A stretch of DNA of 64,000 nucleotides from Clostridioides difficile ATCC 9689 = DSM 1296 (GCF_001077535.1 NZ_CP011968.1:868001-932000); one strand, 5' to 3'. Positions 27,802 to 36,466 are shown, numbered from the stretch's first letter. The notes: generated by a model not told the origin, from the letters alone. Made by a program: numbers and translations.

Positions 27802-29928
27802 ATGAATCTATATAATATAATCTTTACAGGGTCAGAACAAGCTTTAGGTGCGGCTCAAGCTATGTTAGCTGAAGCTATAGAAAAGAATGGAAAAGAGCAT
27901 AAAGTTGCTTTCCCTGATACAGCATATTCATTACCTTGTATATATGCTGCAACAGGACAAAAGATGAACACTTTAGGGGACTTAGAAGGTGCTTTAGAAG
28001 TAGTAAAATCTTTAATAAATAGAACTCATTTACTAGAACATGCTTTTAATGCTGGTTTAGCTACAGCTTTAGCAGCAGAAGTAATTGAAGCATTAAAATA
28101 TTCAACTATGGATGCTCCATATAGTGAGCCATGTGCAGGTCATATAACTGACCCTATAATCAGATCACTTGGTGTACCATTAGTTACAGGAGATATACCT
28201 GGTGTTGCAGTTGTTCTTGGTGAGTGTCCAGATGCAGAATCAGCAGCAAAAGTTATAAAAGATTACCAATCTAAAGGTTTACTAACTTTCTTAGTTGGTA
28301 AAGTTATAGACCAAGCTATAGAAGCTGGAGTAAAAATGGGTCTTGAGCTAAGAGTTATACCTCTAGGATATGATGTAACTTCTGTTATACACGTTGTATC
28401 TGTTGCAGTAAGAGCAGCATTAATATTCGGTGGATTAACTCCTGGTGATTTAAACGGATTATTAGAGTACACAGCTAATAGAGTTCCTGCATTTGTTAAT
28501 GCATTTGGACCATTAAGTGAATTAGTTGTATCTGCAGGTGCTGGAGCAATAGCTTTAGGATTCCCAGTTATAACTGACCAAACAGTTCTTGAAGTTCCAA
28601 TGAACCTATTAACTCAAAAAGATTACGATAAGATAGTAGCTACTTCATTAGAAGCTAGAGGAATAAAAATAAAAGTTACTGAAATACCTATCCCAGTTTC
28701 ATTTGCAGCAGCATTTGAAGGTGAGAGAATTAGAAAGAGCGATATGTTTGCTGAGTTTGGTGGAAACAGAACTGAAGCTTGGGAGCTTGTTGTTAAGAAA
28801 GAAGCAACAGAAGTTGAAGACCATAAGATAGAAATAATAGGACCAAATATAGATGAAGTTGATGCAGATGGTGTATTAAGATTACCACTTGCTGTAATAG
28901 TTAAAATAGCTGGTAAAAATATGCAAGAAGATTTCGAGCCAGTTCTTGAAAGACGTTTCCACTACTTCTTAAACTATATAGAAGGTGTAATGCACGTTGG
29001 ACAAAGAGATATGGCTTGGGTAAGAATCTCTAAAGATGCATTTGATAAAGGATTTAGACTTGAGCATATAGGAGAAGTTTTATATGCTAAGATGTTAGAT
29101 GAATTTGAATCAGTAGTTGATAAGTGTGAAATAACTATAATTACAGATGCTGAAAAAGTTTCTGAATTAAAAGGTGAAGCAATAGCTAAGTACAATGCTA
29201 GAGATGAAAGATTAGCTTCATTAGTTGATGAAAGTGTTGACACTTTCTATTCTTGTAACTTATGTCAATCATTTGCACCAGCTCACGTTTGTGTTGTTAC
29301 TCCTGAAAGACTTGGTCTTTGTGGAGCAGTTAGCTGGTTAGATGCTAAGGCTACTAAAGAACTAGACCCAACAGGTCCTTGTCAACCAATAGAAAAAGGC
29401 GAGTGCTTAGATGATAGAACAGGTGTATGGAATTCAGTAAATGAAACTGTAAACCAAATATCTCAAGGTGCAGTTGAATCTGTTACATTATACTCTATAC
29501 TAGAAGACCCAATGACTTCTTGTGGATGCTTCGAATGTATCTGTGGTATAATGCCAGAAGCAAATGGATTTGTTGTAGTTAACAGAGAATTTGCAAGTGT
29601 TACTCCAGTTGGTATGACTTTCGGAGAACTTGCTTCTATGACAGGTGGAGGAGTTCAAACTCCAGGATTTATGGGACACGGAAGACATTTCATATCTTCT
29701 AAAAAATTCGCTTATGCAGAAGGTGGACCAGAAAGAATAGTTTGGATGCCAAAAGAATTAAAAGATTATGTAGCTGATAAATTAAATGCTACAGTTAAAG
29801 AAATGACTGGAATAGAAAACTTCTGTGATATGGTTTGTGATGAAACTATAGCTGACGATTCTGAAGGAGTATTAGCTTTCTTAGAAGAAAAAGGTCATCC
29901 AGCATTAGCTATGGAAAGTGTAATGTAA
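27802..29928 (+). CDS. acsB: Acetyl-CoA synthase (CODH/ACS alpha subunit)
   Basis: Condenses CO, the methyl group and CoA to acetyl-CoA at the Ni-Ni-[4Fe-4S] A-cluster. 708 residues, close to other bacterial AcsB proteins. All six A-cluster cysteines are present: Cys485, Cys488, Cys497, Cys507 (SCNLCQSFAPAHVC and LGLCGAVSW) and Cys574, Cys576 (TSCGCFECICG). Their spacing equals that remembered for the Moorella enzyme with a constant offset of 21. An N-terminal CODH-binding region and a central Rossmann-like domain precede it. AAAGGGGGAAA precedes the start. Confidence 0.97.
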   Translation: MNLYNIIFTGSEQALGAAQAMLAEAIEKNGKEHKVAFPDTAYSLPCIYAATGQKMNTLGDLEGALEVVKSLINRTHLLEHAFNAGLATALAAEVIEALKYSTMDAPYSEPCAGHITDPIIRSLGVPLVTGDIPGVAVVLGECPDAESAAKVIKDYQSKGLLTFLVGKVIDQAIEAGVKMGLELRVIPLGYDVTSVIHVVSVAVRAALIFGGLTPGDLNGLLEYTANRVPAFVNAFGPLSELVVSAGAGAIALGFPVITDQTVLEVPMNLLTQKDYDKIVATSLEARGIKIKVTEIPIPVSFAAAFEGERIRKSDMFAEFGGNRTEAWELVVKKEATEVEDHKIEIIGPNIDEVDADGVLRLPLAVIVKIAGKNMQEDFEPVLERRFHYFLNYIEGVMHVGQRDMAWVRISKDAFDKGFRLEHIGEVLYAKMLDEFESVVDKCEITIITDAEKVSELKGEAIAKYNARDERLASLVDESVDTFYSCNLCQSFAPAHVCVVTPERLGLCGAVSWLDAKATKELDPTGPCQPIEKGECLDDRTGVWNSVNETVNQISQGAVESVTLYSILEDPMTSCGCFECICGIMPEANGFVVVNREFASVTPVGMTFGELASMTGGGVQTPGFMGHGRHFISSKKFAYAEGGPERIVWMPKELKDYVADKLNATVKEMTGIENFCDMVCDETIADDSEGVLAFLEEKGHPALAMESVM

Positions 29929-30014
29929 TTGATGGAAAATTTAAAATAATATGATATAATATTAATATGATTTAAGTAATTTAATCAATAATATAATATT
30001 GGGGGTCTATCGAA

Positions 30015-30392
30015 ATGAAATTATTACCAGAATTAAAATACTCTAAAGATCATGAGTGGGTAAAAGTAATTGATGGAGATGTTGTATATATAGGTATAAC
30101 AGACTATGCTCAAGATCAATTAGGAGAAATATTGTTTGTTGAAACACCAGAAGTAGAAGATACTGTAACTAAGGGAGTAGATTTTGGAGTAGTTGAGTCT
30201 TCTAAAGTAGCTTCTGATTTAATATCTCCTGTTAATGGTGAGGTATTGGAAGTTAATGAAAAATTAGAAGATGAGCCAGAATGTATAAATGAAGACCCAT
30301 ATGAAAACTGGATATTAAAAGTAAAACTAGCTGATGTGGCTGAACTTGATACGTTATTAAGTGATAAAGAATACGAGGCTGGATTAGAATAA
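30015..30392 (+). CDS. gcvH: Glycine cleavage system H protein
   Basis: A 125-residue lipoyl carrier with the lipoylation site Lys64 in GVVESSKVASDLISPVNGEV and the early KYSKDHEWVK motif. H protein shuttles the aminomethyl group in glycine cleavage and is also the lipoyl assembly substrate in Gram-positive lipoate pathways. It lies 86 bases behind acsB without gcvT or gcvP. Together with lpdA upstream and the lipoate genes downstream it ties glycine and C1 metabolism together; the exact direction in vivo is inference. A strong terminator follows. Confidence 0.95.
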   Translation: MKLLPELKYSKDHEWVKVIDGDVVYIGITDYAQDQLGEILFVETPEVEDTVTKGVDFGVVESSKVASDLISPVNGEVLEVNEKLEDEPECINEDPYENWILKVKLADVAELDTLLSDKEYEAGLE

Positions 30393-30420
30393 TTAAAGAT
30401 TAAGATATTATTATAATTGG

Positions 30421-30475
30421 GGAAAGTATAGTAAAATTTGAGTGCACGCAAATTTAGCTATACTTTCCTTTTATC
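30421..30475 (+). terminator. Strong hairpin terminator after gcvH
   Basis: GGAAAGTATAG pairs with CTATACTTTCC, and inner TAAATTTG-type arms pair across AGTGCACG, followed by TTTT. It divides the Wood-Ljungdahl run after gcvH; acsV, only 28 bases farther, must be read through or have its own start, and no clear promoter is seen between. Confidence 0.8.
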
Positions 30476-30503
30476 ATATATAGAACAAATTGGGAGGGAT
30501 AAC

Positions 30504-32432
30504 ATGATAAAAGTAAGTTTTACACCAAACAATAAAGAGGTTTATTGTAATGAGGGGGATATATTACTAGAGGTTGCAAGAAATGCAGATATATTCATAG
30601 ATGCTCCTTGTAATGGAAACGTGTCTTGTGGGAAGTGTAAAGTAAAATTATTGAATGGAAAAGTTGATACAGAAAAAACAAGACATATAACAGATGATGA
30701 GTGGGAGCAAGGTTATATACTAGCTTGTTGTACAAAGGTAATATCAGATATAGAAATTGAAGTTCCTTCTAAAGTATCATCTTCTATGCATGGTATGAAG
30801 ATAGAAGGTAGTAATAAAAAAGAGGATAGGGAAATTTTTGAAAGAGCTAAAAAAATAATTGAAGAACATAACCTTCAATTTAAAACAAATATAAAAAAGA
30901 AATACATAGAAATGGAAGAACCAAATTTAGATGATAATATAAGTGATGTAGATAGATTGGAAAGATATGTTAGAAATAACCTAGGATATAATGAAATAGA
31001 TTTTAGATTGGATATACTTAGAAAAATGCCAACTGTATTTAGAAAGAGTGATTTTAAGGTTACAATAACATATGTTCAAAAACAAAAGAAACTTACAATC
31101 ATAAATATAGAACAAGGAAATAAAGAAAATTCCTTATACGGAGTTGCAATAGATATTGGTACAACTTCAGTAGTTGTTTGTTTAGTAGACCTATACTCAA
31201 AAGAGGTAGTAGATAAAGCATCTTCTGGAAATGCACAGATAAAATATGGAGCAGATGTTATAAATAGAATTATATATTCAACTAAGAAAAATGGATTAGA
31301 GACACTTCATAAAGCTATAGTTGAGGAAACTATAAATCCACTATTAAAAACAATATATGAAAGAAATGGAATAGATAAGGAAGATGTAGTTACATTAGTG
31401 GCTGCCGGGAATACAACTATGACAAGTTTATTCTTGGGTGTGTATACAGACTTCTTAAGACAAGAACCTTACATACCACCATTTTTAAAATCTCCAAAAC
31501 TTATGGGTGAAAATGTTGGTCTTTTTGTAAATGACAGTGCATATGTGTACTTAGCTCCATCTGTTGCAAGTTATGTAGGAGGAGATATAACAGCAGGAGT
31601 ATTATCAGCAGGGATATGGTCAAGTGAAGAAAATGTTTTATTTATAGATTTAGGAACTAATGGAGAGATTGTATTTGGAAATAAAGATTATATGATGAGC
31701 TGTGCATGTTCAGCAGGACCTGCTTTTGAAGGTGGAGGGATAAGCTGTGGAATGAGAGCATCAGCAGGAGCAATAGAGAAAGTAATTATTGATAAAGATA
31801 CTTTAGAGCCAACATTAAAGATTATTGATGAATGTGCACCAGTTGGTATATGTGGTTCTGGTATAATTGATTTAATCTGTCAAATGATTACTAAAGGTGT
31901 AATAGATAGAAGAGGTAAAATATACAGGGATTTAGATAATAAGAGAGTTAGATTTAATGAGCATGAGATAGGAGAGTATGTATTAGCATTTAAAGAAGAA
32001 TTTGATTTAGAAAATGATATAGTAGTCAATGAAGTTGATATAGATAATTTCATCAGAGCTAAAGGAGCTATATATTCAGGCGCATACACTCTTGTAGATA
32101 GTTTAGGTATGGATTTTAGTATATTAGATAGGGTTTATATAGCAGGTGGTATAGGAAACAACCTAGACATAGAAAACTCAATAATTATAGGGTTACTTCC
32201 TGATATCGATAGAGAAAAATTTACTTATATAGGGAATAGTTCACTTGTTGGTTCTTACTTAGCTCTTATAAGTAAAGATGCAAAAAATAAACTTGAAGAA
32301 ATAGGTAATCAAATAACTTATGTTGAACTTAGTGTATATCCAAGTTATATGGATGAATTTATTTCTGCATGTTTCTTACCACATACGAATATAGAGCAGT
32401 TCCCAACAGCAAAGAAATTACTAGAAGAGTAA
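30504..32432 (+). CDS. acsV: Corrinoid activation protein, ferredoxin-ASKHA (AcsV/RACo type)
   Basis: Reductive activator that uses ATP to return the corrinoid Fe-S protein from inactive Co(II) to Co(I). 642 residues: an N-terminal 2Fe-2S domain with Cys36, Cys42, Cys45 and Cys75, a linker (about 95-200), and a DUF4445/ASKHA ATPase with AIDIGTTSVVVCLVD, AAGNTTMTSLFLG, FIDLGTNGEIVFG and GICGSGIIDLI. The start is the ATG at 30504 behind GGGAGGGA; the longer in-frame ORF from 30438 runs through the terminator and is not used. It completes the acsCDEB set. Confidence 0.92.
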   Translation: MIKVSFTPNNKEVYCNEGDILLEVARNADIFIDAPCNGNVSCGKCKVKLLNGKVDTEKTRHITDDEWEQGYILACCTKVISDIEIEVPSKVSSSMHGMKIEGSNKKEDREIFERAKKIIEEHNLQFKTNIKKKYIEMEEPNLDDNISDVDRLERYVRNNLGYNEIDFRLDILRKMPTVFRKSDFKVTITYVQKQKKLTIINIEQGNKENSLYGVAIDIGTTSVVVCLVDLYSKEVVDKASSGNAQIKYGADVINRIIYSTKKNGLETLHKAIVEETINPLLKTIYERNGIDKEDVVTLVAAGNTTMTSLFLGVYTDFLRQEPYIPPFLKSPKLMGENVGLFVNDSAYVYLAPSVASYVGGDITAGVLSAGIWSSEENVLFIDLGTNGEIVFGNKDYMMSCACSAGPAFEGGGISCGMRASAGAIEKVIIDKDTLEPTLKIIDECAPVGICGSGIIDLICQMITKGVIDRRGKIYRDLDNKRVRFNEHEIGEYVLAFKEEFDLENDIVVNEVDIDNFIRAKGAIYSGAYTLVDSLGMDFSILDRVYIAGGIGNNLDIENSIIIGLLPDIDREKFTYIGNSSLVGSYLALISKDAKNKLEEIGNQITYVELSVYPSYMDEFISACFLPHTNIEQFPTAKKLLEE

Positions 32433-32456
32433 AATGTACTTAAGAAGGAATAAACT

Positions 32457-33329
32457 ATGAATAAGAATCTATCTGAAAAAATGAAAATAGCATTTGATAT
32501 TAAATTAAAGAATTTTGGAAATAAAATAGAGTTTGCTTATCCTAACCAGACACTAGCTCTTAGTACTACAAGCAATCAATGTAGTTTGAAATGTGCCCAT
32601 TGCAACGGTCACTACTTAAACAATATGGTGCCAATAGAAGAATATGAGGAAAAAGTACAATCAAGGAATATAACTAGCTTTCTATTGAGTGGCGGTTGTA
32701 GTTATGAGGGAGATGTCCCTATAAATACTCATATTAATACCATTAAAAACTTAAAAGAGCAAGGATATAGATTGAATGCTCATTTAGGTCTTATGGATAA
32801 AGATAGCATTGTAGAGTTGTGTAAGTATTTAGATATAGTTTCTTTTGATTTAGTGTTTGATGATGAGACAATAAGAGAAGTTTATAAGATGAAAAAGAGT
32901 AAAGAAGATTATATTGAAGTCTATAATACAATACAAGAACATACAGAAGTAGCACCACATATATGTATTGGTTTAAAAGGAGGACAAATAAAGGGTGAAT
33001 ATGAAATTATAGAATACCTACAAAAAAATCCTCCTAATAAGCTTACATTTATAGTCCTTATTCCAACAAAAGGAACTGAGTATGAAAATGTAGAACCTCC
33101 TGAGTTAGAAGGGGTAGCAGATATTTTATGTGAAGCTAGAATTAATTTACCAGATACTGAAATTAATCTAGGTTGTATGAGACCAAGAGGAGTGTATAGA
33201 AAAGAGCTAGACCAATTATCTATAATGTGTGGAGTCAATAGAATAGTATTACCATCAAGGTCTGCAAAGAATAAGGCTATAGAAATGAATATGACAATAA
33301 ATGAGTGTAAGGAGTGTTGCGTTTTATGA
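32457..33329 (+). CDS. Radical SAM protein, probable lipoyl synthase component (LipS-type)
   Basis: A 290-residue radical SAM protein with Cys42, Cys46 and Cys49 (CSLKCAHC) for the SAM cluster and a further cysteine group at the very C-terminus (ECKECCVL) that could hold an auxiliary cluster. It has no canonical LipA motifs. The next gene overlaps it by an ATGA junction and is also a radical SAM protein; a LipM-like transferase follows and gcvH precedes. This pairing matches the two-protein LipS1/LipS2 lipoyl synthases described in archaea and some bacteria. The assignment is from context and is not proven. Confidence 0.7.
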   Translation: MNKNLSEKMKIAFDIKLKNFGNKIEFAYPNQTLALSTTSNQCSLKCAHCNGHYLNNMVPIEEYEEKVQSRNITSFLLSGGCSYEGDVPINTHINTIKNLKEQGYRLNAHLGLMDKDSIVELCKYLDIVSFDLVFDDETIREVYKMKKSKEDYIEVYNTIQEHTEVAPHICIGLKGGQIKGEYEIIEYLQKNPPNKLTFIVLIPTKGTEYENVEPPELEGVADILCEARINLPDTEINLGCMRPRGVYRKELDQLSIMCGVNRIVLPSRSAKNKAIEMNMTINECKECCVL

Positions 33330-34264
33330 TTAGACTATCAGTTGGGACAGCAATAGAACTTGGGATATTAAACAAAAAAAGCGATATACCTCCTACCACA
33401 GCATATATAATGATTGGAGAAAAATGCATAAATAAATGCAGTTTTTGTTCTCAATCAATAGAAAGTAGTACTAGAAAAGATAAATTATCAAGAGTAATTT
33501 GGCCAGAGTTTTCAAAAGAAGAAATATTAGATGCTTTAAAAGCTTATAAAGGAAAAAATATAAAGAGAATATGTATTCAATCAATGGCAAGTGAAGAAGC
33601 ACATAACTCTGTTTTAGACTTTATAAACTATATAAGTGGTAGGATAGACATGCCAATTTCACTATCTGCAAAATTAGAAAATGATGAACAGATAAAGAAG
33701 TTTTTTTCAGTAGGAGTTGATAAAATAGGAATAGCAATAGATGCAGCAAATAAAGAACTATATGAAAAAATAAAAGGAAATAACTATGATGAAAAGTTAA
33801 AATTTATAACTGAAATGTCAAAATCATATCCCAATAAAATAAGTACACATATAATAGTTGGTATGGGTGAAAGTCATGAAGATATATACAATTTATATAC
33901 TTATTTAAAGGAAAATGATGTAATGATTAGTTTATTTGCATTTACTCCAGTTAGAGGAACTAAAATGGAAAAGATAAGTCAACCAAGCATAGAAAGTTAT
34001 AGAAGGGTACAGTTAATGTCTTATATGATAAATAAAGGTTATCCAAAAGAGTATTTTAAGTTTAAAAATGGATACTTAAATAGTATAAAGCTTGACAATG
34101 ATATTTTAAAAGACATAAACAAAGGCTATCCTTTTGAAATAAGAGGTTGTAAGGATTGTAATAGACCATACTATAATGAAAGACCAGGAAGTACTATATA
34201 CAACTATTCAAGACCTTTAAATCAAAGTGAGATAGATTTAGCAATAAGAGAAATAAATCTATAG
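33326..34264 (+). CDS. Radical SAM protein, probable second lipoyl synthase component (LipS-type)
   Basis: A 312-residue radical SAM protein resembling the biotin-synthase-related group: Cys34, Cys38 and Cys41 (CINKCSFC), then ICIQSMASEE, VDKIGIAIDAANKELYEKIKG (split by position near 130-150), HIIVGMGESHED and a C-terminal CKDC pair near residue 272. I set the start at the ATG at 33326, overlapping the preceding TGA, with AAGGAG 11 bases upstream, so the two are translationally coupled and likely act as one enzyme. LipS1/LipS2-like function is inferred from the neighbouring gcvH and LipM-like genes. Confidence 0.7.
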   Translation: MIRLSVGTAIELGILNKKSDIPPTTAYIMIGEKCINKCSFCSQSIESSTRKDKLSRVIWPEFSKEEILDALKAYKGKNIKRICIQSMASEEAHNSVLDFINYISGRIDMPISLSAKLENDEQIKKFFSVGVDKIGIAIDAANKELYEKIKGNNYDEKLKFITEMSKSYPNKISTHIIVGMGESHEDIYNLYTYLKENDVMISLFAFTPVRGTKMEKISQPSIESYRRVQLMSYMINKGYPKEYFKFKNGYLNSIKLDNDILKDINKGYPFEIRGCKDCNRPYYNERPGSTIYNYSRPLNQSEIDLAIREINL

Positions 34265-34310
34265 AGGATTTCTAGGATATATTTATACTAAAAATGGGGG
34301 CGTAATAATC

Positions 34311-35126
34311 ATGAATCAGTGGAGAGTTATACATAATAAATCATATGAAGGAGCAATGAATATGGCAATTGACGAAGCTATATTTACTGCATATAAGAAA
34401 GGACATAATAAGCCAACTCTTAGATTTTATACATGGGAACCAGCTTGTTTGAGTATAGGATATTTTCAGAAATTGGAAGATGAGATAGATTTAGATAAGT
34501 GTAGATGTATGAATATAGACTATACTAGAAGAATTACAGGTGGAAGAGCTGTATTACATGATAATGAGCTAACCTATAGTATAATTATAGGAGAAGATAA
34601 TCCTTTAATCGATAAGAGCATCAACCTATCTTATAGATATATAAGTGAAGGTCTAGTTAAAGGATTGAATCTAAGTGGTATAGAAACAGATAATTTAAAT
34701 AGAGGCGAGAGAATAAGTAGGGAAAATTTATCAGCTGCATGTTTTAATGCACATGCATCATATGAAGTTACTATTAATAATAAGAAGGTAATTGGAAGTG
34801 CTCAAAGCAGAAAAGATGGTGTTTTATTACAACATGGTTCAATAATACTGGATTTTGATGTAGAAAAATTGTTTAAATTAATAAAAACTAAGACGCCAGA
34901 ATTGAAAGAAAGAGCTATGAAATTTACAGCTAAAAAAGCAAGTGGAATAGAAAATGAAATTGGCAGAAAAATAGACATAGATATTCTACAGAAAAACATA
35001 GTAAAGGGATTAGCTGAACAATTTAATGTTGAGTTTGTGGAGGGAGATTTGACTGATTATGAGAAGCAATTAGTTAAAGAACTATATGAAAAATACAAGA
35101 ATGAAGAGTATAATAAAAAGCGTTAA
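34311..35126 (+). CDS. lipM: LipM-like octanoyltransferase / lipoate-protein ligase family
   Basis: A 271-residue member of the LplA/LipM fold. RRITGGRAVLHDNELTYS and GSAQSRKDGVLLQHGSI are the ligand loops. Cys144 in ACFNAHASYEV falls where LipM carries its acyl-thioester cysteine, so octanoyl transfer to GcvH is more likely than ATP-dependent lipoate ligation; the general similarity to Bacillus LipM along its length agrees. Its Lys in NNKKVIGSAQ is also present, so a ligase is not excluded. It follows the two radical SAM genes and would provide their octanoyl-GcvH substrate. Confidence 0.75.
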   Translation: MNQWRVIHNKSYEGAMNMAIDEAIFTAYKKGHNKPTLRFYTWEPACLSIGYFQKLEDEIDLDKCRCMNIDYTRRITGGRAVLHDNELTYSIIIGEDNPLIDKSINLSYRYISEGLVKGLNLSGIETDNLNRGERISRENLSAACFNAHASYEVTINNKKVIGSAQSRKDGVLLQHGSIILDFDVEKLFKLIKTKTPELKERAMKFTAKKASGIENEIGRKIDIDILQKNIVKGLAEQFNVEFVEGDLTDYEKQLVKELYEKYKNEEYNKKR

Positions 35127-35132
35127 CTTTAA

Positions 35133-35162
35133 TTGACTTTACATAAATTAAAGTGATATACT
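35133..35162 (+). promoter_or_regulatory. Probable promoter of the nickel module
   Basis: TTGACT at 35133-35138 and TATACT at 35157-35162 are 18 bases apart. A transcript would begin near 35169 and meet a hairpin with a T-run at 35197-35240 before the cooT-like gene. Confidence 0.5.
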
Positions 35163-35196
35163 TAAGGTATAATAATATACAAAAACTGAAATCATG

Positions 35197-35240
35197 AAGG
35201 TTTCTTTGGTTTATTGAAATACCTAAGGGAATCTTTTTTT
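35197..35240 (+). terminator. Hairpin and T-run before the cooT-like gene
   Basis: AAGGTTTCTTTGGT pairs with ACCTAAGGGAATCTT with some G-U pairs, followed by seven T. As it lies downstream of a candidate promoter and 36 bases upstream of the cooT-like start, it may act as an attenuator. It could instead be the terminator of the lipM transcript. Confidence 0.55.
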
Positions 35241-35276
35241 GATTTTTAATAAAAATCATATTAGGAGGAGATTTAT

Positions 35277-35468
35277 ATGTGTGAATCATCAGCTTTCATT
35301 TGTAAAAGTAATAATGAGTTAGAAAAGGTTATGGAAAATGTGGTTAATATAGACCCTTGTGATGGAAAGATTTATTTAACGGATTTATTAGGAGAGCAAA
35401 AGATAATAGATGGGATAATTAAAGAAATAAGATTGATGGACCATAAGATAATAATACAAGAAAATTAA
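35277..35468 (+). CDS. cooT: CooT-like nickel-binding protein
   Basis: A 63-residue protein beginning Met-Cys-Glu, with the family's short beta-rich pattern (DPCDGKIYLTDLLGEQKIIDGIIKEI). CooT is a small dimeric protein that binds nickel through the N-terminal Cys2 and serves CODH maturation in Rhodospirillum. The strong AGGAGGAG and the Cys2 support the call; its small size leaves some doubt. It opens a three-gene run with a DUF3842 and a His-rich protein, close to cooS, cooC and acsB, which need nickel. Confidence 0.75.
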   Translation: MCESSAFICKSNNELEKVMENVVNIDPCDGKIYLTDLLGEQKIIDGIIKEIRLMDHKIIIQEN

Positions 35469-35486
35469 TTAATAGGGGAATTTCAT

Positions 35487-35903
35487 ATGATAATAGCAGT
35501 GATAGATGGAATGGGTGGAGGTATTGGAGCCCAGATAGTTTCTTCTTTGAGAGAAGAGTTACCTACATATGTAGAAATTTATGCACTAGGGACTAATTCT
35601 ATAGCAACTAGTTCTATGATGAAAGCTCATGCTAATAAAGGAGCTACAGGGGAAAATGCTATAGTAGTATCAGCTAAAAAAGCAAATATAATAGTTGCAC
35701 CTATTTCTGTAATAATACCTAATTCTATGATGGGAGAAGTTACTTGTAATATAAGTGAAGCTATTGCAGACAGTGAGGCACTTAAGATACTTTTACCTAT
35801 TATGCCAGAAAATGTGGAGTTAGTTGGATTAGAAGGTAAACCATTAGCACTACTTGTAAAAGATTCTGTAAACCTTATAAAAAAAGAGTTTAATATAAAA
35901 TAA
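35487..35903 (+). CDS. DUF3842 family protein
   Basis: A 138-residue protein of the DUF3842 family with no known function. The N-terminus IAVIDGMGGGIGAQIVSSL is a Gly-rich, Rossmann-like nucleotide-binding loop; the middle reads ATGENAIVVSAKKANIIVAPISVI and the C-terminus is mostly alpha/beta. AGGGGAA precedes the ATG. Its place between a CooT-like and a His-rich protein suggests a role in nickel or CODH/ACS maturation; that is inference from gene order. Confidence 0.75.
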   Translation: MIIAVIDGMGGGIGAQIVSSLREELPTYVEIYALGTNSIATSSMMKAHANKGATGENAIVVSAKKANIIVAPISVIIPNSMMGEVTCNISEAIADSEALKILLPIMPENVELVGLEGKPLALLVKDSVNLIKKEFNIK

Positions 35904-35918
35904 CAGGGGGAATAACTA

Positions 35919-36269
35919 ATGATTTTTGATAAAGAGATTGTAAGATATCATCATGGACATCATGACCATGACCACTGCCACGAACATACTCATGGAGATA
36001 TATGTCATGAACATCCACATGACCATGCTCACGACCACGACCACGAACATAGTCATGAGGAATCATCAGAGTCTAAGGATGAAAAAACTTTAAAAATACT
36101 TTTAGTACATTGGATAAATCACAATGAAACTCATGAAGAAGGATTTAGAGAGTGGGTTGAAAAGGCTAGAGCTATTGGAAAAGAAGAAACAGCAAAGAGT
36201 ATTGAAAAGGCTATAGAGTATATGGAAGAAGCTAATAAAATGTTGTTAGAGGCTAAAAAACATATGTAA
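35919..36269 (+). CDS. Histidine-rich probable nickel-binding protein
   Basis: A 116-residue protein whose residues 10-46 are dominated by His, Asp and Glu (about 20 His, with HHGHHDHDHCHEH and HPHDHAHDHDHEHSH) and two Cys. The C-terminal half (about 55-116) is a helical domain (KILLVHWINHNETHEEGF and a coiled helix to the end). His-rich stretches like this occur in nickel storage and delivery proteins (HypB, CooJ type). AGGGGGAA precedes the ATG; a strong terminator follows. Metal identity is inferred from its neighbours. Confidence 0.8.
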   Translation: MIFDKEIVRYHHGHHDHDHCHEHTHGDICHEHPHDHAHDHDHEHSHEESSESKDEKTLKILLVHWINHNETHEEGFREWVEKARAIGKEETAKSIEKAIEYMEEANKMLLEAKKHM

Positions 36270-36277
36270 ATATAATT

Positions 36278-36310
36278 AATCGCTTATACGTTTGATATAA
36301 GCGATTTTTA
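36278..36310 (+). terminator. Terminator of the nickel module
   Basis: AATCGCTTATA at 36278-36288 pairs with TATAAGCGATT ending at 36306, a perfect 11-bp stem followed by TTTT. Confidence 0.88.
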
Positions 36311-36345
36311 TATTTTGTGATGTTTAATTATTAAAAATTTTATCT

Positions 36346-36466
36346 AAGGGGTTGTCTAAAGATGGATATAAGCCTCCCTTTCATTGTTGAAATGATAAAA
36401 ATATATCTAATTTCATGTAAAAAAGAGTATCTCATGAACTAAAAAGTTTATTTTGAGGTATTTTCT
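36346..36466. repeat. Interspersed ~120-bp repeat with inverted ends, copy B
   Basis: Diverged copy of the element at 10514-10635: it starts AGGGGTTGTCTAAAGATGG, shares ATATAAGCCTC, TGTTGAAATGAT and AAAAAAGAGT inside, and ends ATTTTGAGGTATTTTC, which mirrors its own left end. No coding capacity. Confidence 0.55.

Noticed and set aside
30438-30503. Longer N-terminus for acsV
   Set aside because: These 22 codons lie over the gcvH terminator; the ATG at 30504 has a proper ribosome binding site and gives the normal ferredoxin N-terminus.
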